Source: Chitinophaga sp. YR573 (lineage in GTDB: Bacteria > Bacteroidota > Bacteroidia > Chitinophagales > Chitinophagaceae). From it: a stretch of 64,000 nt of DNA. Positions 45,021-52,428 of the stretch are shown here, in pieces; the first letter of the stretch is position 1, and each line of letters starts with the position of its first letter. The stretch spans positions 3,756,803 to 3,820,802 of the forward strand of contig NZ_FOJF01000001.1 of NCBI RefSeq assembly GCF_900110995.1, written 5' to 3'. The position numbers and the translations under genes are program-made. A model generated the notes under the pieces. The model was given only the letters and a program-made list of their open reading frames with translations, searched no databases and was not told where the DNA came from.

Positions 45021-46346
45021 ATGCGTTACTTACTTCTTGTATTACTCATTTGCTCCTGTAAGAAGGATAGTAAATTTAAAGATGAGCAGCTGGGTGTTGT
45101 GAATGTATCTCTCAGGGCTACACATACATTTACAAAATCTGTGGATAATATAACTGTGCCCGTAAACATTGTCCTGTCTTCTTCCGCGCCTAAGATCTTT
45201 ACTGTAGGCATCGGGGTAAATAACGATACTATCAATGAACTGATCGGCAATCATTCTCTTGAAGGAGCTATATTACTTGATCCTGCTTATTACCAGTTAC
45301 CTAAAACAGCGGAGATCCGTTTTGGTCTGGATACATTTGCGATTCCTTTGCAGGTAAGTATGCAGGCTATTGAAAAGTATTATGGCAATAAGCTGGCACT
45401 GGCTGTCACATTGGATAATCCCGGTAAAGGAAATACACTTGGCAGTAAAACGGCTATTGTAGTTATCAATACTATGGATATCATCCTTCAGGAAGATATT
45501 CACTATATCTCTTTTACGGATGCAGGTAAAGTGCTGGGAGAACCTTCAGGTACAGATCACACATTAGGTACAACGAATGTCATCCTGCCGGTAAGTGTTT
45601 CTTTAGGTGGCGTAGCAGGAGGGACCTTTATTATCAGTGTGAGTGCAGCTCCGGATACGGCGCAGGCATTGATTGATAATGGTACACTGGCGGGTTCTGT
45701 ATTACTGAAAGAAGGGGATGATTATTCATTGCCTGCTACCATGAATTTTCCAGCCAACAGTAATGTGGCTAAGTTTAACATCACGGTTAAAACCGCTTCA
45801 TTAACCAAATATGTACTAAATAAACCTGTGTTGGCTGTTACGCTCAGTGATCCTTCCAAACACTTATTAGACTCTGCAAAGCGTACGCTGGTAATGCTTC
45901 TCGATCCTGCTAAATTAATTGAAACAGACATCACCAATACAAACATTCGCTATACTACACAATATGAGAATGGTAATGGAAACGAAAACTCTCCTAAACT
46001 TATAGACAACAACATAAACACCAAATTCCTGCTCGGCAGTTTCACTTCTGCATGGTTTCAGCTGGAATTTGCAACACCACAAACCACTGGGGCCTACACC
46101 ATTACTTCCGCCAATGATGCACCCGGTCGTGATCCTAAAAGCTGGAAAATGGAAGGCTCTAATAATGGTGTAGACTGGACCTTACTCGATACACGTCTGG
46201 ACCAGAGTTTCGGCTCCCGTTTCCTCACAGTGAAATACACGTTCTCCAACCAGGATGCCTATAAGTTTTACCGTTATACGGTTACTTCTGTTGTAAGTGG
46301 TACCCTGTGGCAGCAAGCCGAATGGCGTCTGCTGAAACGTCCTTAA
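45021..46346 (+). CDS. DUF1735-repeat lipoprotein with F5/8 type C (discoidin) domain
   Basis: 441 residues from the ATG at 45021, which gives a clean lipoprotein signal (MRYLLLVLLICSCKKD); an upstream in-frame start at 44982 would add 13 residues within the previous gene. Two DUF1735-like repeats (about 25-140 and 150-285; VPVNIVLSSSAPKIFTVGIGVNN and LPVSVSLGGVAGGTFIISVSA) precede a discoidin/F5-8C domain (310-441: GNENSPKLIDNNINTKFLLGSF, SWKMEGSNNGVDWTLLDTR). Discoidin-type modules bind carbohydrate. Last gene of operon 2, 5 bp downstream of DUF4983. Confidence 0.82.
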   Translation: MRYLLLVLLICSCKKDSKFKDEQLGVVNVSLRATHTFTKSVDNITVPVNIVLSSSAPKIFTVGIGVNNDTINELIGNHSLEGAILLDPAYYQLPKTAEIRFGLDTFAIPLQVSMQAIEKYYGNKLALAVTLDNPGKGNTLGSKTAIVVINTMDIILQEDIHYISFTDAGKVLGEPSGTDHTLGTTNVILPVSVSLGGVAGGTFIISVSAAPDTAQALIDNGTLAGSVLLKEGDDYSLPATMNFPANSNVAKFNITVKTASLTKYVLNKPVLAVTLSDPSKHLLDSAKRTLVMLLDPAKLIETDITNTNIRYTTQYENGNGNENSPKLIDNNINTKFLLGSFTSAWFQLEFATPQTTGAYTITSANDAPGRDPKSWKMEGSNNGVDWTLLDTRLDQSFGSRFLTVKYTFSNQDAYKFYRYTVTSVVSGTLWQQAEWRLLKRP

Positions 46347-46370
46347 ATATTTACCCGCTCCCTCCAACAT

Positions 46371-46410
46371 AACCCTTAACGGTTAGGGTCAGCTAATATT
46401 AGCTGGCCCT
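46371..46410. terminator. Two overlapping hairpins between convergent genes
   Basis: ACCCTTAAC/GTTAGGGT (about 46372-46389) and the longer AGGGTCAGCTAA/TTAGCTGGCCCT stem (46385-46410) share the AGGGT segment and cannot form together. They lie between operon 2 and the convergent CHU_C gene, so a bidirectional terminator is likely. Confidence 0.65.
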
Positions 46411-46431
46411 TCTTAAGAGAAGAAATAGAAG

Positions 46432-47967
46432 CTATTTAATGAGTGTAAGACTACCCTGTTGTTTAATCAGCTGTTTTTTGATATCTGTATAAGTAGCCAT
46501 CCAGGTATAATTCCCCGTTGGTATAGCAACCCCTTTTAGTTTTCCATCCCAGCCGGCGTAAGGGTCATTACTTTCAAATAATATCTCTCCCCATCGTCCG
46601 TAAACTGCCATTCTGTAAGCGGTAACTCTTTCCTGTAATCGTATCCGGAACACATCGTTTAAACCATCCCCATTCGGACTAAAAGCCGAGGGTACATACA
46701 CAGCACATGTCCTGTATTCTTTAGTAATGGTCGCATTTCCCTCGATTATACAATGATGTCGGTCATCGATCTTATAATTATAAGAGCCCTGATCAAGATC
46801 CTGAAAGATATTCTCTACCTGAGGTGTATTATTGAGAATACTATAGAGATAAGGCGGAGTGCCGCCAGTTACGTTTAAGATAATCTGCCCGTCTATTGCA
46901 CTGTTACAGGATATGGGATTTACCTCGATACTTTCCAGTATAAGGGAATCAATGTTTTCTATTGTGGTATATTTCTCTGCGCCATCACAACCATTTCTAT
47001 CTTTAATATTTATTGTATAATCTCCCGGAGAGAGATGGTAGAAAATACTGGAGTCCTGTATGATGGTATTATTCAGCGTAAATGTATATGGTGATTGTCC
47101 TCCATCTGCTAAAATTTGAATATAGCCATCGTTCTTTCCATAACAACTGATCGGATATGTTGATATTCCTGTTGTTACATTTGCCATTTTCACATCAACG
47201 GAGTCATTTCGTTCTATTCCATTACCGTCTGTAACGGTTACTTTATATCTGCCGGCAGATAATCCACTGATAGTGGGTGTGGTATAACCGCCTGGTTCCC
47301 AATAGTAGGTAAAGGCCTGGCTACCAGAGGCAAGTGCTGTTGCCGAACCGGTGTCTGATGGGGAGCATAGATAATCTGCGGTCATATCTAACTTGAATGT
47401 TTTTCTTATCTCGGAGAAATTATCGACTGATAAGATCATTCTGGCAGTCTTTTCACTTTCTGGCCGGTAAGGAAAGAATGTAAGTACTTTTGTTTTTCTG
47501 GAAGGGGTAATATAAGCTCTGACTCTTCTCCAGTCGGTGTCGTAATAAGTTATAGAGGTCCAGAGTACTTCTCCCTGTTCATTCGGGTCTGTTGTATTCT
47601 TCCCCATTATACCTACTGCTTTGGACTCATATTCATCGGCGGCTATCTGAAAAGTAAAAGTATACGTTTTACCTGAATCAAGTGGAACTGCCAGTTCCTG
47701 TCCAAAGATTCCCATATTGGCCGCACTCCTTCTACTGATTACCACATAAGTATTTCCACTGTAAGCATGCCTTTTAATCTCAAAAGGTGGCGGAAAAAAT
47801 GGCCATGGCCCTACGACAACCGGTATAACACCGCCTTCACGATCTATATACCAATCCTCAGGCATAGTTCCAACTCCAGGTGCTCCTTCCAGGGAAGGAT
47901 TCTTAAAATATTGTGCAAAAGAGGAAAGAGATAATATAATGAAAATGAGAGTAAAGATGGATTTCAT
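46432..47967 (-). CDS. Secreted T9SS cargo protein with SprB repeats and CHU_C domain
   Basis: 511 residues with signal peptide MKSIFTLIFIILSLSSFAQ. An N-terminal beta-sandwich region (about 20-190) reads like a carbohydrate-binding GOLD/lectin-type module. Residues ~215-430 contain SprB-type repeats: CYGKNDGYIQILADGGQSPYTFTLNN and SCNSAIDGQIILNVTGGTPPYLYSI. The last ~85 residues (YVPSAFSPNGDGLNDVFRIR...GWDGKLKGVAIPTGNYTWMATYTD) are the gliding-motility-associated C-terminal (CHU_C) type B sorting domain that directs secretion by the type IX system. The gene stands alone with a -7 box upstream (47986-47993). Probably a surface adhesin. Confidence 0.9.
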   Translation of the reverse strand: MKSIFTLIFIILSLSSFAQYFKNPSLEGAPGVGTMPEDWYIDREGGVIPVVVGPWPFFPPPFEIKRHAYSGNTYVVISRRSAANMGIFGQELAVPLDSGKTYTFTFQIAADEYESKAVGIMGKNTTDPNEQGEVLWTSITYYDTDWRRVRAYITPSRKTKVLTFFPYRPESEKTARMILSVDNFSEIRKTFKLDMTADYLCSPSDTGSATALASGSQAFTYYWEPGGYTTPTISGLSAGRYKVTVTDGNGIERNDSVDVKMANVTTGISTYPISCYGKNDGYIQILADGGQSPYTFTLNNTIIQDSSIFYHLSPGDYTINIKDRNGCDGAEKYTTIENIDSLILESIEVNPISCNSAIDGQIILNVTGGTPPYLYSILNNTPQVENIFQDLDQGSYNYKIDDRHHCIIEGNATITKEYRTCAVYVPSAFSPNGDGLNDVFRIRLQERVTAYRMAVYGRWGEILFESNDPYAGWDGKLKGVAIPTGNYTWMATYTDIKKQLIKQQGSLTLIK

Positions 47968-47985
47968 GGCATGGCAGGATTGCTA

Positions 47986-48014
47986 CAAATATATTAATTA
48001 ATATATATTTCAAT
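47986..48014 (-). promoter_or_regulatory. Promoter of the CHU_C gene
   Basis: On the minus strand TATATTTG (47986-47993) is a perfect TAnnTTTG box about 20 bp before the start codon. A weak TTG lies about 17 bp further upstream. Confidence 0.5.
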
Positions 48015-48095
48015 AGGACTGCTTACGTTCCTGGTCTTCTTCTTTAGAATCTCTGTATATACTTTCACTTAATTCCGGATGATTAAACTCATATA

Positions 48096-48128
48096 TTTGA
48101 TTAAGTAAGACAGACTAAGATATTTTCG
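48096..48128 (+). promoter_or_regulatory. Promoter of the acylase gene
   Basis: TTTG (48096-48099), a 21-bp spacer and TATTTTCG (48121-48128, one mismatch from TAnnTTTG) precede the start codon by about 100 bp. Confidence 0.5.
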
Positions 48129-48230
48129 ACTTTGGGATCTTTCCAATAACTATAATCCATGAATGAAGAAAATCATGATATTTATATAAATTAATGTAAC
48201 CCAACTTCAACCCACTGAGAAAACAAGATT

Positions 48231-50294
48231 ATGAAAACTAAATCGTTGCATTGCCTGATCACGGTATGCTTCCTCCTCTTTCTCCATAATACCAAAGCCG
48301 GGCCAATCAAAATTATATGGGACACCTGGGGAGTACCTCATATTTATGCTGGTACCGAAAAAGACTTATTCTATGCGCAGGGCTGGGCAGAGATGCAGTC
48401 ACACGCTAACCTGCTGCTGGAATTATACGGGCAATCCAGGGGACGCGGAGCTGAATACTGGGGTATAGAACACTTGCAGGATGATAAGCTGATCAATGCC
48501 CTGGGATTCCCTGAAATGGCTAAAGCCTGGAAACAGCAACAGGACCCTGAACTGAAAGGGATGATAGATGCTTTCGTTGCCGGTATGAACGATTACATAA
48601 AGGCTCATCCGGGAGTAGTAAAACCCGCAAATAAAGTAGTACTACCCGTCACTTATGATGATATCAACCAGCATGCCATGTACGTGTTCTTCACCCGCTT
48701 CGTAGGTGGCGGAGATCTGGGAAGGACGGCACAGTGGAAGGATATGGGTTCCAACGGATACGCAATAGCGCCTAAAAGATCGGCTTCCGGTCATGCGATG
48801 CTGGTGCAGAACCCACACTTACCCTGGCAGAAAGAATTCACCTGGTTCGAATCTCAACTGAACATCGGCGATAAAAGCATTCACGGCGCTCACCTGCTGG
48901 GATTCCCCGGTTTTGGCATCGCGTTCAACAAAGACCTTGGCTGGACACATACCAACAACACCCTGGATAACGCAGATACTTATGAACTTACTTTACAGGA
49001 CAGCGGTTACGTGCTGGACAGACAAAGAAGAGATTTCAGCAAAAAGATAAAGACACTTAAGATAAAGAACAAAGATGGTTCTTTCTCAGAACAGCAGTTA
49101 GAAATACTGGGTAGTGCATACGGCCCTGTCATCAGGAAAAGCGCACACAAAGCGCTGGCTATCCATATAGCAGGAACAGATCATCCCAACGCCCTGCTGC
49201 AGTGGTGGAAAATGGCAAACTGCCATAATCTCAACGAGTTTGAATCCGCTTTAAAAATGGCGCAGATCCCTTTCTGGAACGTGCTGTATGCAGATGTACA
49301 TGGGGACATCTTCTACATATTCAATGGCCTGGTACCCAACCGCCTTTATGGCGACTGGTACTACTGGAACAAAATCATTCCCAGTACCGAATCCAAAGAC
49401 ATCTGGACAACGGCATTACCTTACGATAAACTCCCTAAAGTAAAAGACCCTGTTACCGGATGGCTGCAAAACGCCAATGATCCACCATGGACCTGCACCG
49501 TGCCTCAGGTACTGCATCAGTCGGATTACCCGGCGTATATGTCGCCCGATTTCATGTCTATGCGTTCGCAGCGTTCAGCTAACATGTTATTACACGACAG
49601 TTCCATCACTTTCGATGAACTGATAAGTTATAAACTATCCACCCGCTCCGGACTGGCAGATCGCATACTCGACGAGCTGTTAAAAGCTCCTGATACTTCT
49701 GCCATTGTAAAAGAAGCAAAGAACGTACTGGCAAAATGGGATAGGTCTGCCAATACAGACAGTAAAGGAATGCTCCTGTTCTTTATATGGGCCTCTAAAT
49801 TCCAGCCGGGCAATGAAGCTAACTATGTACATCACTGGGATACTAAAAGCCCCACAACTACCCCTTATGGCCTCGCAGACCCTGCAAAAGCCATAGCATT
49901 ACTGAAAGATGCAGCCACAGAAGTAAAAGCCGCCTTCGGTACACTGGATGTACCCTGGGGACAGTTTTACCGCCTGAAATGGCATGATATCAACCTGCCA
50001 GCCAATGGCGCTGATGGCTCCCTGGGCATATTTCGTGTAGCTTCTCCCGGTGTAGCATCAGGAAAGGAATGGACCGTAGGAGCAGGAGATTCATGGGTAG
50101 GAGTGGTCGAATTTGGCAAGAAGATCAATGCAAGAGTATTATTGAGCTATGGTAATTCCTCAGAAACAGGTTCTCCTCACAATGGAGACCAGTTGAAATT
50201 ATTCTCGGAAAAGAAACTCAGGGACCCCTGGTTTTATACCGAAGAATTAAAGGAACACACCGAAAGAACAGAGATTTTGCAACGAAAAGACTAA
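48231..50294 (+). CDS. Penicillin-acylase-family Ntn hydrolase (candidate acyl-homoserine-lactone acylase)
   Basis: 687 residues with signal peptide MKTKSLHCLITVCFLLFLHNTKAG. The Ntn-hydrolase S45 family is clear: an alpha chain starting IKIIWDTWGVPHIYAGTEKDLFYAQGWAEMQ, then Gly173-Ser174 in MGSNGYAIAPKRSASG, where autoprocessing would make Ser174 the N-terminal nucleophile, and HTNNTLDN downstream with the oxyanion Asn. The family hydrolyses penicillin side-chain amides, acyl-homoserine lactones and related amides; the substrate cannot be read from sequence. Exported, probably periplasmic. Single-gene unit with its own promoter, followed by a long repeat-rich region. Confidence 0.9.
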   Translation: MKTKSLHCLITVCFLLFLHNTKAGPIKIIWDTWGVPHIYAGTEKDLFYAQGWAEMQSHANLLLELYGQSRGRGAEYWGIEHLQDDKLINALGFPEMAKAWKQQQDPELKGMIDAFVAGMNDYIKAHPGVVKPANKVVLPVTYDDINQHAMYVFFTRFVGGGDLGRTAQWKDMGSNGYAIAPKRSASGHAMLVQNPHLPWQKEFTWFESQLNIGDKSIHGAHLLGFPGFGIAFNKDLGWTHTNNTLDNADTYELTLQDSGYVLDRQRRDFSKKIKTLKIKNKDGSFSEQQLEILGSAYGPVIRKSAHKALAIHIAGTDHPNALLQWWKMANCHNLNEFESALKMAQIPFWNVLYADVHGDIFYIFNGLVPNRLYGDWYYWNKIIPSTESKDIWTTALPYDKLPKVKDPVTGWLQNANDPPWTCTVPQVLHQSDYPAYMSPDFMSMRSQRSANMLLHDSSITFDELISYKLSTRSGLADRILDELLKAPDTSAIVKEAKNVLAKWDRSANTDSKGMLLFFIWASKFQPGNEANYVHHWDTKSPTTTPYGLADPAKAIALLKDAATEVKAAFGTLDVPWGQFYRLKWHDINLPANGADGSLGIFRVASPGVASGKEWTVGAGDSWVGVVEFGKKINARVLLSYGNSSETGSPHNGDQLKLFSEKKLRDPWFYTEELKEHTERTEILQRKD

Positions 50295-50353
50295 AAATAG
50301 ATCAAGTTGAAACTACTAAACCTCCAGTGTAAATCTATTTAAGGACTAGACAT

Positions 50354-50486
50354 CGGGGAGTCTCTATACATTGAACACACGTTGAGCACACCTTGGTCAT
50401 ACGTTGAACATACTTAGAGCACATTATTCTGTTCTATGTATGTTCAACGTATGGTCTATGTGTGACGCAGATACAGAGACTCCCCG
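50354..50486. repeat. Large imperfect palindrome with 11-bp tandem repeats
   Basis: Outer arms CGGGGAGTCTCT (50354-50365) and AGAGACTCCCCG (50475-50486) match perfectly. Inner arms CATACGTTGAACATAC (50398-50413) and GTATGTTCAACGTATG (50438-50453) also match perfectly, 16 bp each. Positions 50369-50423 form five degenerate 11-bp units of type CRTTGARCAYA. Further weaker symmetry extends outside, for example CATCGG/CCGATG. Confidence 0.8.
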
Positions 50487-50630
50487 AACTCTCTCCGATG
50501 TCACATCCCGATATAGGTTTAGTGTTCACTGGACTTTTAGGTCAGTCCCTTCCCCTTATCCACAGATTTTCCACAAAATCGGCTAAAATGGAAATTATAA
50601 TCGATTGATTAACAATATTTATTATGATTT

Positions 50631-50663
50631 TTTGTGTTTTATGGAAATAGGTGATTAAATTTG
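50631..50663 (+). promoter_or_regulatory. Promoter upstream of the small ORF and secreted protein
   Basis: TTTG (50631-50634), 21-bp spacer, TAAATTTG (50656-50663, perfect TAnnTTTG). It uses the same spacing as the acylase promoter. Confidence 0.6.
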
Positions 50664-50754
50664 GAAGCCCAATACCGGTAAATGACCCTCTTTTCTAAAG
50701 GGTTGATCTGGTATTAATTATCGAGGCAGCTATGAATATTTAGTCCTGATACCT

Positions 50755-50907
50755 ATGAAAACTATGAAACCTAATACGAAAGTGTCTCCCTCTCCCTTTG
50801 CCATCCCGGCAACAGATTATCCCACTCGTGCACATCAACCAGCCATTCTTTATCCAGAAACCGTTTCTTTTTTAGAAAACCCGTTACAGGTGATCTTTTC
50901 ACATTGA
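50755..50907 (+). CDS. Possible small 50-aa protein
   Basis: ATG at 50755 to TGA at 50907, 50 residues beginning MKTMKPNTKVSPSPFAIPAT and ending PLQVIFSH. It lies about 90 bp downstream of a good promoter and 52 bp upstream of the secreted-protein gene at 50960. Proline-rich with no cysteines and no signal peptide. No family recognised. Coding potential is supported only by context and by in-frame length; it could equally be non-coding leader. Confidence 0.3.
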   Translation: MKTMKPNTKVSPSPFAIPATDYPTRAHQPAILYPETVSFLENPLQVIFSH

Positions 50908-50959
50908 AAATATCATCGATTGATAATGATAAAAATTGTTTCTGATTAAATTTTTTAAA

Positions 50960-51694
50960 ATGATTTTGAAGTTTACCAAGTTACTATTCCTGTTTAGTTT
51001 ATCTATTTTAAGTCTTACAGCTTACGCTCAAAAGTCCATTAAAAAGAAAAGTACAACAACTACTACTAAACAGAAAGAGAAGGCGGTGATGCCTCCTAAA
51101 TCCAAGCCCTCAGTATTTAAAGAGCCGGTAAAGAATTTCGTATGGCATGATGTAACCGTTTCTTCTTTTTACCTGAAGAAAGAACAGAAAGTGATCTTTT
51201 TTGAAGATACCATTAAAGGAATTGAGTGTACAGCTTATTTAATGTCGGAAGTGGAAGTGGTGAATAAAGTAGGAACACCGAAAAGAATCCCCGGATTCAA
51301 AAGATGGACACAGGATAAACCCGCTATCTCAGTGAATAATTCACTGTTCATGTCCAGTCTCAGCATCCGGAATGCCGGTAGTCTTATACCAGTATCTATC
51401 GCATATTTTAAGTTTTATGATGACGAGTATATCATGATAAATATGCAGCTTTTTTCAGTAGTTGCCGGAGAATTCTGGAGCAATATTTTACTGAAAATGG
51501 ATAAGAAACATAAGGTGATCAAGGAATATGTAATTGAATCCAATGAGAAGATGAACAGCAAAAAGCTAGGTGATTACAACAATGACCATGACCTTGATTA
51601 TTCCATATATAATAAAGAGATCAGTGCTGACGGAAAGAGTATGAAACGTTCAATGGATATTTACTCTGTAGAAGGAGATAAGAAGATATTGTAA
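50960..51694 (+). CDS. Secreted hypothetical protein with Asp-rich C-terminal loop
   Basis: 244 residues from ATG at 50960; a TTG-based extension to 50936 is unlikely. Signal peptide MILKFTKLLFLFSLSILSLTAYA, then a basic Lys/Thr-rich linker (KKKSTTTTTKQKEKA) and a beta-rich domain with WHDVTVSSFYLKK and FKFYDDEYIMINMQLF. Near the C-terminus LGDYNNDHDLDYSIY has the D-x-N-x-D-x-x-x-D spacing of calcium-binding loops. No family recognised. Function unknown; exported. A perfect 13-bp hairpin follows as terminator (51700-51730). Confidence 0.75.
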   Translation: MILKFTKLLFLFSLSILSLTAYAQKSIKKKSTTTTTKQKEKAVMPPKSKPSVFKEPVKNFVWHDVTVSSFYLKKEQKVIFFEDTIKGIECTAYLMSEVEVVNKVGTPKRIPGFKRWTQDKPAISVNNSLFMSSLSIRNAGSLIPVSIAYFKFYDDEYIMINMQLFSVVAGEFWSNILLKMDKKHKVIKEYVIESNEKMNSKKLGDYNNDHDLDYSIYNKEISADGKSMKRSMDIYSVEGDKKIL

Positions 51695-51699
51695 TGATG

Positions 51700-51730
51700 A
51701 TAGCTCCGTATTGGTAGAATACGGAGCTAT
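51700..51730. terminator. 13-bp stem terminator
   Basis: ATAGCTCCGTATT (51700-51712) pairs perfectly with AATACGGAGCTAT (51718-51730) around a 5-nt loop, between the secreted-protein gene and the convergent response-regulator gene. Confidence 0.75.
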
Positions 51731-51761
51731 TAAATTCCATATTTAAAAGCTAACTGTACCG

Positions 51762-52154
51762 TTAACTTAATCCTATTGAAAGAATATCCTCCAGTTGTTT
51801 ACATAATTCACCAAAACTGGAAGGCTTGGTAAGAAAATGGGCAGCTCCCAGACGGGCTGTTTCTTCGCGATCTTTTTCTCTCTGGGAAGTAGTAAAGATT
51901 ACAATGGGGATTTTACTCAAAACCTTATTCTGTTTGATTTCGGCAAGGAATTGCTTGCCATTTATCTTTGGCATATTAAGGTCCAGGAAGATAATATGGC
52001 AGTCCAGAAGATTATCCTTAAGTATGTGCAGGCCTTCTTCTCCGTCAGATGCAAAATGACAAACGACAGAGCTGTCAACAATCGCCATTGCCTCTTCAAA
52101 AAGCTCCTGATCATCCCTATCGTCATCTACCAAAAGTATAACCTTGTTTGCCAT
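51762..52154 (-). CDS. Single-domain CheY-like response regulator
   Basis: 130 residues, a receiver domain only. Acidic pocket LLVDDDRDD, phosphoacceptor Asp58 in IIFLDLNMP, Thr in VIFTTS and Lys in FLTKPSS. It has no output domain, so it probably acts by protein contact or as a phosphate relay. The hybrid histidine kinase at 53971 is a plausible partner but stands on the other strand, 1.8 kb away. A perfect -7 box (TAATTTTG, 52163-52170 on the minus strand) lies so close to the start that the mRNA may be nearly leaderless. Confidence 0.92.
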   Translation of the reverse strand: MANKVILLVDDDRDDQELFEEAMAIVDSSVVCHFASDGEEGLHILKDNLLDCHIIFLDLNMPKINGKQFLAEIKQNKVLSKIPIVIFTTSQREKDREETARLGAAHFLTKPSSFGELCKQLEDILSIGLS

Positions 52155-52162
52155 ATGTGTCG

Positions 52163-52170
52163 CAAAATTA
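52163..52170 (-). promoter_or_regulatory. -7 box of the response-regulator gene
   Basis: TAATTTTG on the minus strand is a perfect TAnnTTTG, 9 bp from the start codon. The first bases of the 171-bp repeat copy (from 52183) lie just upstream, in the -33 region. Confidence 0.5.
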
Positions 52171-52182
52171 TGAATATTTATT

Positions 52183-52353
52183 GATTACATAATCCTCGCA
52201 CCAGATGTTGTTGATCGATAAATACACCTTATCTGACGTGAATATTAGGTGAAGTTAAATTGAAAAACAAATCCTGCACCCATATCCCAAAGCTAAATCA
52301 GAGAACTAAACAGTCAGATGCAGTGTATTTATGATCAATAACATCTGGAAATC
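52183..52353. repeat. 171-bp structured intergenic repeat, copy 1
   Basis: Closely matches 56827-56995 in the same orientation. Its ends form a long inverted repeat: 52201-52237 pairs with 52313-52348, including ATAAATACAC (52218-52227)/GTGTATTTAT (52323-52332) and TCTGAC/GTCAGA, enclosing a 75-nt middle. It lies between the response-regulator gene and the isomerase gene. See findings. Confidence 0.85.
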
Positions 52354-52428
52354 CATTGACAGCGATAGCATAGGATAGTTACCTGATAGAATTGTCGTAA
52401 TTCGCAATACTTAAGTACTAGATTCCAC

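Larger units (their letters stand above)
50295..50954. other. ~660-bp intergenic region with palindromic repeat array and small ORF
   Basis: Contains the palindromic array of 11-bp repeats (50354-50486), a -33/-7 promoter (50631-50663), a structured leader with nested stems (about 50668-50716), and a 50-codon frame (50755-50907). These are listed separately. No other gene-like segment seen. Confidence 0.5.
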
